Source: Bacteroidales bacterium UBA5287
GTDB taxonomy: Bacteria > Bacteroidota > Bacteroidia > Bacteroidales > Dysgonomonadaceae
DNA: 40,238 nucleotides
Assembly (NCBI GenBank): GCA_002411345.1
Contig: DHSL01000016.1
Span: forward strand, 1 to 40,238
Direction of reading: 5' to 3'
Positions 25,160-32,867 of the stretch are shown here, piece by piece; the stretch's first letter is position 1, and every line of letters begins with the position of its first letter. The translations under genes were made by a program, and so were the position numbers. The notes beneath the pieces are model-generated. The model was not told where the DNA came from. It worked only from the letters and a program-made list of their open reading frames with translations, and made no database searches.

Positions 25160-26569
25160 TTATCTTCTTTCCAACAGCACAACATTCTCAACATGCTGTG
25201 TATGAGGGAACATATCAACTGGCTGAACTCTAACAACTTTATATTCGTTATCCATTAAGTTAATATCACGTGCTTGCGTTGAGGGATTGCAACTAACATA
25301 AACTATTCGCTTTGGTTTAGATGCAAGAATGGTCTCAACAACATCTCCATGCATACCGGCACGAGGGGGATCTGTAATGATGACATCGGGCTGACCATGT
25401 TCATCAATGAAATTTTCAGAAAGTACATCTTTCATGTCTCCGGCAAAGAACAATGTATTATTGATGTTATTCAACTTCGAATTGACTTTTGCATCTTCAA
25501 TAGCATCAGGAACATATTCAATTCCGACTACTTTTTTAGCATTGTGAGCAATGAAATTGGCAATCGTTCCTGTTCCTGTATATAAATCATAAACTAATTC
25601 ATTACCGGTAAGCTGAGCATAATCTCTTACTACTTTGTACAGATTATATGCTTGTTCACTATTTGTCTGATAAAATGATTTTGGCCCGATCTTAAATTTA
25701 AGATCTTCCATTTCTTCATATATGCAATCCGCACCCTTCCAGGTAATTACTTCTTGATCAGTAATTGTATCATTTGCCTTACTATTTATAATGTATAATA
25801 AAGAAGTTATTTGAGGGAAAGTCTCTGCAATATAATTCAAGATATTTTCCCGACGTTCTTTATCTTCTTTATAAAATACTACAATCAACATTATTTCACC
25901 GGTAGATGCTGTACGAACAATAATATTTCGCATCAATCCTTCTTGATTACGCAAATCAAAAAAATCATAATCGTTGTCCAAACAATATGTCCTGATAGCA
26001 TTGCGTATTTGATTTGAAATGCCACCCTGAAGCCAACACTTACTGATATCCAACACCTTATCAAACATGCCGGGAATATGAAATCCCAAAGCATTCATAT
26101 GGGCAAACTGTTCTTCAGATATAATCTCTTTTTCAGTTAACCACCTTTTATTAGAGAAAGTGAATTCCAATTTATTACGATAGAAAGTAGTCTTTGGTGC
26201 ACCAAGAATAGGTGATATTTCGGGTAGCTCTACTTTCCCAATTCGAACAAGATTGTCAATTATCTGTTTTTGCTTGTACTTCAATTGTTCTTCGTAAGGC
26301 AAAATTTGCCATTTGCAACCTCCACATATTCCAAAATGCTCACAAAAAGCTACCGAACGCTTTTCGGCATACGAAACAAAATTAACAACACGCCCTTCGG
26401 CATAACTATTTTTTTTCCGAGTCAATTGAATATCAACCACATCACCCGGAACTGCATAAGATACAAATACTGCTAATCCATCAACTTTAGCGATTGCTTT
26501 TCCCTCGGCTGCCACATCTGTAATTGTTACAGACTGCAAAACCGGTAATTGTTTTTTGTTTCTTGCCAT
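25160..26569 (-). CDS. rlmD: 23S rRNA (uracil-C5)-methyltransferase, RlmD/RumA type
   Basis: A 469-residue SAM-dependent methyltransferase that makes 5-methyluridine in 23S rRNA. An N-terminal TRAM domain (about 10-65) is followed by the [4Fe-4S] cysteine motif CEHFGICGGC plus a later Cys (SKCWLQGG). The Rossmann methyltransferase domain has the SAM loop LVYDLYTGTGTIANFIA, the IITDPPRAG motif and catalytic C427 in YVSCNPSTQARD. The start MARNKKQLPVLQ is chosen because a -7 box lies only 19 nt upstream. An earlier in-frame ATG at 26590 would lie at or upstream of the transcription start. RlmC/TrmA-type specificity cannot be excluded by eye. Confidence 0.92.
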   Translation of the reverse strand: MARNKKQLPVLQSVTITDVAAEGKAIAKVDGLAVFVSYAVPGDVVDIQLTRKKNSYAEGRVVNFVSYAEKRSVAFCEHFGICGGCKWQILPYEEQLKYKQKQIIDNLVRIGKVELPEISPILGAPKTTFYRNKLEFTFSNKRWLTEKEIISEEQFAHMNALGFHIPGMFDKVLDISKCWLQGGISNQIRNAIRTYCLDNDYDFFDLRNQEGLMRNIIVRTASTGEIMLIVVFYKEDKERRENILNYIAETFPQITSLLYIINSKANDTITDQEVITWKGADCIYEEMEDLKFKIGPKSFYQTNSEQAYNLYKVVRDYAQLTGNELVYDLYTGTGTIANFIAHNAKKVVGIEYVPDAIEDAKVNSKLNNINNTLFFAGDMKDVLSENFIDEHGQPDVIITDPPRAGMHGDVVETILASKPKRIVYVSCNPSTQARDINLMDNEYKVVRVQPVDMFPHTQHVENVVLLERR

Positions 26570-26587
26570 AATCTTTAAATGAAAGTG

Positions 26588-26595
26588 CAAAGATA
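26588..26595 (-). promoter_or_regulatory. -7 box of rlmD, deciding the start
   Basis: CAAAGATA on the plus strand reads TATCTTTG on the minus strand, identical to the spt box, 19 nt before the chosen ATG. TTG 15 nt further upstream is a short-spaced -33 candidate. Confidence 0.5.
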
Positions 26596-26640
26596 ATGAA
26601 TAATCAGATGCAATAAATCTGTTTTTTTATGCAAAGGAAG

Positions 26641-26671
26641 GGGGGATAAACCTTTTTAAGTTTTATCCCCC
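26641..26671 (-). terminator. Hairpin after PHP-domain gene
   Basis: A 10-bp stem (GGGGGATAAA with TTTATCCCCC) and an 11-nt loop lie about 110 nt beyond the PHP gene stop and before the rlmD promoter. The minus-strand side continues CTTCCTTT, so the T-tract is poor. Confidence 0.5.
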
Positions 26672-26779
26672 ATTTTAAATATATTTTCAATTGATAGAAA
26701 ACAAAACATCTAATCAAAAATTCATAAATTCTTCTTTAAAGTTATTTACTTTTCCGATTTATTCTTGCTTTTTTGTCAA

Positions 26780-27922
26780 TTATAATGATAGGCTTACGGA
26801 AAGATGTTTATCGCTTCTAACATATGTTGTTACAACATCATAAGTTAAACTATCTTGACCCTCGGCAGCTGTTATAACTTGCGAGGTTTGAGGATAGAGC
26901 ACTACTCTTTTTGTTCCGCTGCCTGAAGTAAGTTCTAATTCGAAATACAAATCGCTATTATTTTGAATTTCGTAATATTTCACAACTCCATTTTTCCCGT
27001 TTTCATTATAAAAACTCGGAGATAACTTCACACATGCATTAAACAAATTGCGAACATTTTCTTCTTTACCTGCCAAAAACTTACTTGCCCAAGCGACTGT
27101 TCGTCCTGACTCAAGTGCTTCACGAATTCCTTCAGGTGTGCGATCCTTTGACATTACAAGTGTCATTGTACGATGAACATAATCTTTGCTGATATCGTAA
27201 CTTAGGTTGATCAGATTATGAATATCAGTACTGGCCATAACAGTTAGCCCTTTATCAACACACCAATCAAGAGCTTTCATATGTAAACCGGTGCCATTAA
27301 TAACCTCCATACCATGAAGTGCCTTGTTTTTATACAAATCTTCTACAAATGGTAGCCATTCATATGAACCTGCAATACCTGGCTGCCATCCCGGGTGATT
27401 CCAAAAGATAAAAGCGTTTTGTTCTTTAGCTTTCATAACAGCCAAACGGTCATTCTCTTTTTTACTGTTATCTGTATCATATTCAGCAGTATTACCAATA
27501 AAAATTGCATTAAAATGACCGGGAGGTGTGGCACGGGTAATCTCTGCTCCTTTAATAAGCAACACATTCTTTTTCAACGCATTGGGCTTTGCAATCTCAT
27601 AAGGCCTTTCATTATTGGGAATAAGATCGGCTTTGTGAGGAGTATATTCCATATGATCTGTAATCGATATGGCATCCAATCCTTCATTCCATGCTTCCTG
27701 AACACGAACTGTTGGCCATACTTCGCCGTCAGAAAAGACAGTGTGCTGATGAAAATCACATTTCAACACCTTATAACCATTTACATCGGGAATCAAAATG
27801 TTGTTACGTTTTTGAGGTTGTGAAAATTCACTTAACCTCATAACGCCATTGCTGACTTCCTGACCAGAAAGAACAAAGGATACAAGAATAACGCAAATTG
27901 ACAATAAAGTAATCTTTTTCAT
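26780..27922 (-). CDS. Exported PHP-domain metallo-phosphoesterase
   Basis: A 380-residue protein with a signal peptide (MKKITLLSICVILVSFVLSGQ) and a polymerase/histidinol-phosphatase (PHP) domain. Metal-binding motifs in order are KCDFHQHTVFSDGEVWP (HxH plus Asp), ISITDHMEY, a Glu in LIKGAEITR, FIFWNHPGWQPG and MASTDIHN. A beta-rich tail follows from about residue 290. It is probably a periplasmic phosphoesterase; some similar proteins are annotated as Sb-PDE-like phosphodiesterases, but I cannot assign the substrate. It lies 153 nt after the GH2 gene on the same strand with its own promoter, so expression may be separate. Confidence 0.83.
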   Translation of the reverse strand: MKKITLLSICVILVSFVLSGQEVSNGVMRLSEFSQPQKRNNILIPDVNGYKVLKCDFHQHTVFSDGEVWPTVRVQEAWNEGLDAISITDHMEYTPHKADLIPNNERPYEIAKPNALKKNVLLIKGAEITRATPPGHFNAIFIGNTAEYDTDNSKKENDRLAVMKAKEQNAFIFWNHPGWQPGIAGSYEWLPFVEDLYKNKALHGMEVINGTGLHMKALDWCVDKGLTVMASTDIHNLINLSYDISKDYVHRTMTLVMSKDRTPEGIREALESGRTVAWASKFLAGKEENVRNLFNACVKLSPSFYNENGKNGVVKYYEIQNNSDLYFELELTSGSGTKRVVLYPQTSQVITAAEGQDSLTYDVVTTYVRSDKHLSVSLSL

Positions 27923-27965
27923 TTAATTAATTGTGTTAATAAATAATTCTTTATAATAATCATTT

Positions 27966-27994
27966 CAAAAATAATGTTCATTTTTATTTGCAAA
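27966..27994 (-). promoter_or_regulatory. Promoter of PHP-domain gene
   Basis: On the minus strand TTTG (27994-27991), a 17-nt spacer and TATTTTTG (27973-27966) form a good -33/-7 pair, with the -7 box 44 nt before the start codon. Confidence 0.5.
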
Positions 27995-28075
27995 GTTCAA
28001 AAACTAATATTACTAAATGATCTCAAATTTATGAAGAATTTGTTAAGATTATACTAAATCAACTCAATTTGTATA

Positions 28076-30652
28076 TTATTTTGTATTTATTTTTATCTTT
28101 CCGCTCTTTAAACCCTTGGCCTTTGCCTCAAATTCAATTGTACCTGCTTTATCTGTCGATTGAACAATAGCTGTCAACATCCCGCTAAAGAAGTGCATTT
28201 GAGGAAGATGAAACTGATCAAGACAGCTGGGATCACCATTTGCACCGGCACGGTAAAACCCTTCTCCATTTACAGTGAAAGTGGCTAACATATTGGCATC
28301 GGGACAAAGATTGCCATCTTTATCTACTACTTTAACAGTGATAAACGACAAATCGTTGCCATCTGATTTTATTGAATTACGATCTGCCTCTAATACAATT
28401 TTATATGGTTTGCCTGCGGTATGCATTTCTTTCTCAGCAACAGCTTTTTCATTTTCATCATAGGCGACTACTTTTACTGTTCCTGGTTCATATTTTGTAT
28501 CCATCCACATTAAACGATATCTTTTCTGGCGTTCAAAACTCTTTTGCGCTTCTGTTGTATAACTTCCATCAAGTTTAACTGATAGGTCTTTTGTTTGTTT
28601 ACCCTGACTTTTACCGTTAATAAATACTTCTGCTGAAGGATAATTTGTATATACAAAAATAGGTATCACCTCTCCTTCTCGACCTTTCCAATTCCAATGT
28701 GGAAGAATATGCAGAGTTTCTGAGTCTTTGTTCCAATGACTGCGATATAAATAATAGCGATCTTTTGGTAATCCTGCTAAATCAACTATTCCAAATAATG
28801 AACTGTGACTTGGCCAATCACTGTAATAAGGGGTTGGTTCGCCTAAATAATCAAAACCAGTCCACACAAATTCTCCCATTGCGTATGGTAATTCTTCATG
28901 CTGGATAAAATCATCCTCTGGCAAATTAGACCACGAACAATGTTCTACATCGTATGAAGATGCTTGATGATCATCATATTTGGCCATCGCTTTTCGCTCT
29001 ACAGGAAATTTATAAACTCCTCTTGAACTTACAGTAGAAACTGTTTCACTGCCTAAAACCACCTGCTGAGGCAATTTAGAATAGTTCTGTTGATATTTGA
29101 AAGGACGATAGTTGAATCCGGGAACATCCAAAATAGCTGCCATCCCATTTGCAACAACAGCATCAGGATTATCCATTCCATTGGTTACTGGACGGGTAGG
29201 ATCTTCACGGTGACAAATATCTTGCAGAAAACGTGTACGCTTCGGTCCGTTCACTCCATCTCCCTGTTCTGGTACTTCATTTCCTATACACCACATTACA
29301 ACACTTGGATTATTTCTGTAATGATGAATTACATTCACAAGGTCTTTCTCGGCCCATTCATCAAAAAACTGATTGTAACCGTTAACCATTTTAGGGCTCT
29401 TCCATTCATCAAATGTCTCTACCATCAACATCATACCCATCTCATCGCAGGCTCTCACCAATTCGGGAGCGGGCATATTATGTGATGTTCGTATTGCATT
29501 AACACCCATATCTTTCATAATCCTGATCTGGCGACGAATTGCGGCATCGTTTACTGCTGCTCCCAAAGGTCCCAAATCGTGGTGATTGCAAACTCCTTGA
29601 AATACTACTCGTTCTCCATTCAAGAAAAATCCTTTGTCGGGAATCACTTCAATTGTACGAATTCCAAAAGGGGTATCGTAACTATCAACAGGATAGGCTA
29701 TTTCTTTTGATTCTGTCTTATTACCCGACACTACTTTCTCTGTTTCAAGTTTATTTAACTGTGATTGAACTGTGTATAATACTGGATTATCCAAATCCCA
29801 AAGTTCTGGATTATTCACTATCAATGTTTGATCAATTACACCATCATCATATTTTGTGAGTATTGTTTTTGATGTGGCAACTACTTGCCCGTTCTTATCT
29901 TTTATAGATGTGTCAAGACTATATTTAATCTGATTAGACTTATTTCCTTTTACTGAAAGTGTTGTATCATTTGAAATTGCAATCTTTGTCTTAACGTTAA
30001 CTTTTGCATAATCATCGCGAACTACTGGTGTGGTTACGTATGTGCCCCATACAGGAATATGTGCGTCTTCAGTAACTACAACATGTACATTTCTGTAAAG
30101 TCCGGCTCCGGGATACCACCTGCTGCTTTGAGGCAGATTTTCAAGACGAACAGCAAGTGTATTGGTCCCATTTTCTTTTAAATATGGAGAAATATCAAAA
30201 TGAAATGAATTATATCCATAGGGCCAATAACCTACTTTTTCTCCATTCAAATATACTTGTGCGTGACTCATTGCTCCATCAAAAATAATGGAGGCTCTTT
30301 TTTGCTTTGAATATTCGGGTAATTTGAAATCAAGACGATACCAACCGATACCTACAAAAGGAAGTCCTCCGGTGCGACCGGCATGTTCCATCGCTTCTTT
30401 TTGCCCGTCTTGTGTAATGGCCATTTCCTGCAAATCATTTTGCCAACTGAAAGGTCCATAAATTGCCCAGTCGTGAGGAATTCTAACCGTTTGCCATTTA
30501 CTATCATCAAAATTTACATTAGATGCTGCAGGATTATCTTCTCTCGAAAACTTCCAACCTTCTTGTAATGTAATCTCGGTGCGCCCTTGAGCATTTACTG
30601 TCAATCCCAGCACCATAAAAATCGTTATCAATAACGTAGTTAATTTATTCAT
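28076..30652 (-). CDS. GH2 beta-galactosidase-like glycosidase with DUF4982, exported
   Basis: An 858-residue glycoside hydrolase family 2 enzyme, probably a beta-galactosidase. The order is signal peptide (MNKLTTLLITIFMVLGLTVNAQ), sugar-binding jelly roll (about 30-200), Ig-like domain (about 205-330), then a TIM barrel. The barrel holds the acid/base E459 in MWCIGNEVPEQ and a probable nucleophile E536 in LGSETVSTVSSRG, with GEFVWTGFDYLGEPTPY nearby. A DUF4982 domain and a C-terminal Ig-like GH2 domain follow. The start at 30652 gives a clean signal peptide; an ATG 45 nt upstream would bury it. No SusCD pair is adjacent. Galactoside specificity is inferred, since some relatives act on other beta-glycosides. 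Confidence 0.9.
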   Translation of the reverse strand: MNKLTTLLITIFMVLGLTVNAQGRTEITLQEGWKFSREDNPAASNVNFDDSKWQTVRIPHDWAIYGPFSWQNDLQEMAITQDGQKEAMEHAGRTGGLPFVGIGWYRLDFKLPEYSKQKRASIIFDGAMSHAQVYLNGEKVGYWPYGYNSFHFDISPYLKENGTNTLAVRLENLPQSSRWYPGAGLYRNVHVVVTEDAHIPVWGTYVTTPVVRDDYAKVNVKTKIAISNDTTLSVKGNKSNQIKYSLDTSIKDKNGQVVATSKTILTKYDDGVIDQTLIVNNPELWDLDNPVLYTVQSQLNKLETEKVVSGNKTESKEIAYPVDSYDTPFGIRTIEVIPDKGFFLNGERVVFQGVCNHHDLGPLGAAVNDAAIRRQIRIMKDMGVNAIRTSHNMPAPELVRACDEMGMMLMVETFDEWKSPKMVNGYNQFFDEWAEKDLVNVIHHYRNNPSVVMWCIGNEVPEQGDGVNGPKRTRFLQDICHREDPTRPVTNGMDNPDAVVANGMAAILDVPGFNYRPFKYQQNYSKLPQQVVLGSETVSTVSSRGVYKFPVERKAMAKYDDHQASSYDVEHCSWSNLPEDDFIQHEELPYAMGEFVWTGFDYLGEPTPYYSDWPSHSSLFGIVDLAGLPKDRYYLYRSHWNKDSETLHILPHWNWKGREGEVIPIFVYTNYPSAEVFINGKSQGKQTKDLSVKLDGSYTTEAQKSFERQKRYRLMWMDTKYEPGTVKVVAYDENEKAVAEKEMHTAGKPYKIVLEADRNSIKSDGNDLSFITVKVVDKDGNLCPDANMLATFTVNGEGFYRAGANGDPSCLDQFHLPQMHFFSGMLTAIVQSTDKAGTIEFEAKAKGLKSGKIKINTK

Positions 30653-30732
30653 TTTATAATTTATTTGAGCTGAAACAAAGTAAACACTTTTTGTCAACTA
30701 TTGCAACTCACCTTTTGCATTTTTAAGTTTAA

Positions 30733-30770
30733 TAACAAAAAAAAGAGCAATGCTTGGCATTGCTCTTTTT
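30733..30770 (-). terminator. Terminator of fumarase gene
   Basis: A 14-bp stem (AAAAAGAGCAATGC with GCATTGCTCTTTTT) with a 3-nt loop. On the minus strand it is followed by a run of about eight T residues, 18 nt after the fumarase stop. Confidence 0.85.
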
Positions 30771-30787
30771 ACTATATTAAAGGTTTA

Positions 30788-32431
30788 TTAACTAAATGAA
30801 CAATTGGGTTGAGTAACGACTTTGAAAAAATCGTTCCCTTTATCATCTACAAGGATGAATGCAGGAAAATCTTCAACTTCTATTTTCCAAATTGCTTCCA
30901 TTCCCAATTCGGGATATTCAAGACATTCAAGTTTCTTGATGCTGTTCTGAGCTAATATGGCTGCAGGACCACCAATACTTCCTAAATAAAAACCTCCGTA
31001 TTTCTTGCAGGCATCGGTAACTTGCTGACTGCGATTACCTTTTGCCAACATAATTAAACTGCCGCCATGCGATTGAAACAAATCAACGTATGAATCCATT
31101 CTACCGGCAGTGGTTGGACCCATAGAACCTGAAGCATAACCTACCGGGGTTTTAGCTGGACCGGCATAGTATATGGGATGGTCTTTAATATATTGAGGTA
31201 AATCTTCGCCTCGGTCAAGACGTTCTTTCAACTTTGCATGGGCAATATCGCGACCAACTACAATGGTTCCACTTAACGACAAACGGGTGGAAACGGGATA
31301 TTTGCTCAATTCTTCTAAAATCTCTCCCATCGGACGGTTCAAATCAATTTTTACTCCGCCGCTTTCGCCTTGTTTACGATATTCTTCGGGAATCAAACGA
31401 CCTGGATTATCTTCTAATTTCTCAATCCAAATTCCGTCTTTGTTGATCTTTGCTTTAATATTTCGGTCGGCAGAACAAGATACGCCCATACCTACTGGAC
31501 AGGAGGCTCCATGTCTTGGCATACGAATTACACGAATGTCGTGTGCAAAATATTTACCGCCAAACTGTGCGCCTAATCCTAATTCTTCTGAGGCTTTCTT
31601 GAGCTTTTCTTCTAATTCAAAATCGCGAAATGCTTGACCATACTCGTTTCCTTCAGTTGGCAAATTGTCGTAATATTTTGCTGATGCTAACTTAACGGTT
31701 TTCAAATTGGTCTCAGCTGATGTGCCACCTATTACAAATGCAATATGATAGGGTGGACATGCTGCGGTTCCAAGAGTTTTCATCTTCTCAATCAGGAAAT
31801 TTTCCAACTTTCCGGGGGCAAGCAATGCCTTTGTTTCCTGATAGAGGTATGTCTTATTTGCCGAACCACCGCCTTTGGCAATACATAGGAAATTATACTC
31901 GTTGCCTTCAACAGCATATAAATCTATTTGAGCTGGCAAATTACATCCTGTATTCACTTCATCGTACATGTTTAATGGTGCGTTTTGTGAATAACGAAGG
32001 TTCTCATTGACAAATGTGTTGTAAACTCCTTGAGATAAGGCTTCTTCGTCGTTACCGTTGGTCCAAACTCGCTGACCTTTTTTACCTACGATAATTGCAG
32101 TTCCGGTATCCTGACAAAAGGGTAACACTCCTTTGGCAGAAATCTCGGCGTTACGAAGAAATGTTAGTGCAACATATTTATCGTTTTCACTTGATTCGGG
32201 ATCTCCTAAAATTTTTGCAACTTGTTCCTGATGCTCTGGACGTAAAAGAAATTCTACATCACGAAAAGCATGCTGTGATAATAGCGTAAGCGCTTCGGGT
32301 TGAACTTTTAATACTTCTTCTCCTTCGAATTCAGAAACAGAAACATAATCTTTTGATAACAGATAATATTCTGTGTTATCTTTTGACACCTTAGGAAATG
32401 GTTCCTGATACTTAAATGGTTTTGTAGCCAT
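30788..32431 (-). CDS. fum: Class I fumarate hydratase, [4Fe-4S]-dependent
   Basis: A 547-residue iron-sulfur fumarase (FumA/FumB type, alpha and beta regions fused) interconverting fumarate and malate. Anaerobic Bacteroidales use it in the reductive branch to succinate. Cluster cysteines are C106 (LPFCQDTGTAI), C225 (LGTAACPPYHIAF) and C311 (GASCPVGMGVSC), near the E. coli FumA ligands. The C-terminal beta region has GPTTAGRMDSYVDLF and the GGPAAILAQNSIKK motif. The start MATKPFKYQEPFPK is chosen; an in-frame ATG 48 nt upstream lies in the putative promoter. Such clusters are oxygen-sensitive. The promoter lies in a perfect inverted repeat, which suggests regulation. Confidence 0.95.
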   Translation of the reverse strand: MATKPFKYQEPFPKVSKDNTEYYLLSKDYVSVSEFEGEEVLKVQPEALTLLSQHAFRDVEFLLRPEHQEQVAKILGDPESSENDKYVALTFLRNAEISAKGVLPFCQDTGTAIIVGKKGQRVWTNGNDEEALSQGVYNTFVNENLRYSQNAPLNMYDEVNTGCNLPAQIDLYAVEGNEYNFLCIAKGGGSANKTYLYQETKALLAPGKLENFLIEKMKTLGTAACPPYHIAFVIGGTSAETNLKTVKLASAKYYDNLPTEGNEYGQAFRDFELEEKLKKASEELGLGAQFGGKYFAHDIRVIRMPRHGASCPVGMGVSCSADRNIKAKINKDGIWIEKLEDNPGRLIPEEYRKQGESGGVKIDLNRPMGEILEELSKYPVSTRLSLSGTIVVGRDIAHAKLKERLDRGEDLPQYIKDHPIYYAGPAKTPVGYASGSMGPTTAGRMDSYVDLFQSHGGSLIMLAKGNRSQQVTDACKKYGGFYLGSIGGPAAILAQNSIKKLECLEYPELGMEAIWKIEVEDFPAFILVDDKGNDFFKVVTQPNCSFS

Positions 32432-32462
32432 AAATATTATTATTTTAAGTGTTGTTGAATAC

Positions 32463-32504
32463 TGTATGCAAAAATACAAAGAATTATGCTATTTTTTGCA
32501 TACA
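32463..32504 (-). promoter_or_regulatory. Fumarase promoter overlapped by a 12-bp inverted repeat
   Basis: TGTATGCAAAAA (32463-32474) and its exact complement TTTTTGCATACA (32493-32504) are separated by 18 nt. The proximal arm contains the complement of a perfect -7 box (32469-32476, TATTTTTG on the minus strand). The distal arm lies near the -33 region. Arm centres are 30 nt apart, about three helical turns, as expected for a dimeric regulator's site. Confidence 0.5.
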
Positions 32505-32567
32505 TCAAAAATTCCATTCAACTTAACCTTTTTTGTTATTATTTTTCTTTGTTAAACATTCTCCTTG

Positions 32568-32699
32568 CTCTCACCTACCTCTCACCGTGGTCTCACTAAG
32601 CTCTCACCTACCTCTCACCTACCTCTCACCATGGTCTCACCATGGTCTCACCATGGTCTCACTATGCTCCCACTATGCTCTCAGTATGCTCCCAACAAA
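32568..32699. repeat. Tandem array of an 11-bp repeat
   Basis: Eleven consecutive 11-bp units, plus a degenerate twelfth, follow the pattern (C/G)TCTCACCTAC or (C/G)TCTCACCATG. Unit starts fall exactly every 11 nt: 32568, 32579, 32590, 32601, 32612, 32623, 32634, 32645, 32656, 32667 and 32678. The first eight base positions of each unit are nearly constant and the last three vary between TAC, ATG, GTG and AAG. The array is much richer in C and G than the flanking DNA. It lies between the divergent fumarase and PurF-like promoters. Confidence 0.9.
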
Positions 32700-32833
32700 A
32701 TATATACGAGTTTTTGGAATTATTAACATAAACAATTTTTTGAACAAAAAGATTATTCAATTATTAATCACCGTTCTAATGGATAATTTAATATTTTTAT
32801 GGTCAAATAATAGGCAAATTCTCTAATTCAGCG
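32700..32833. other. AT-rich spacer before purF-like gene
   Basis: Between the 11-bp array and the promoter the DNA is AT-rich with A and T tracts. I see no gene, hairpin or RNA motif in it. Confidence 0.5.
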
Positions 32834-32841
32834 TAAATTTG
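32834..32841 (+). promoter_or_regulatory. -7 box of the purF-like operon
   Basis: TAAATTTG is a perfect TAnnTTTG box 26 nt before the start codon. No TTTG is found at the usual -33 distance. Confidence 0.5.
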
Positions 32842-32867
32842 TATCTTAATTTCACATAGACTCACAA

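Noticed and set aside
27395..27823. 142-codon open frame antisense to the PHP-domain gene
   Set aside because: It lies opposite conserved metal-binding motifs and has Cys/Ile/Phe-rich composition typical of antisense reading.
32568..32699. CRISPR array
   Set aside because: The units are 11 bp and abut directly with no spacers, and no cas gene is present.
32533..32826. A 97-codon open frame across the 11-bp repeat array
   Set aside because: Its sequence simply reads the repeats in rotating frames (11 bp times 3 equals 11 codons), is low-complexity, lies between two divergent promoters, and resembles no protein.
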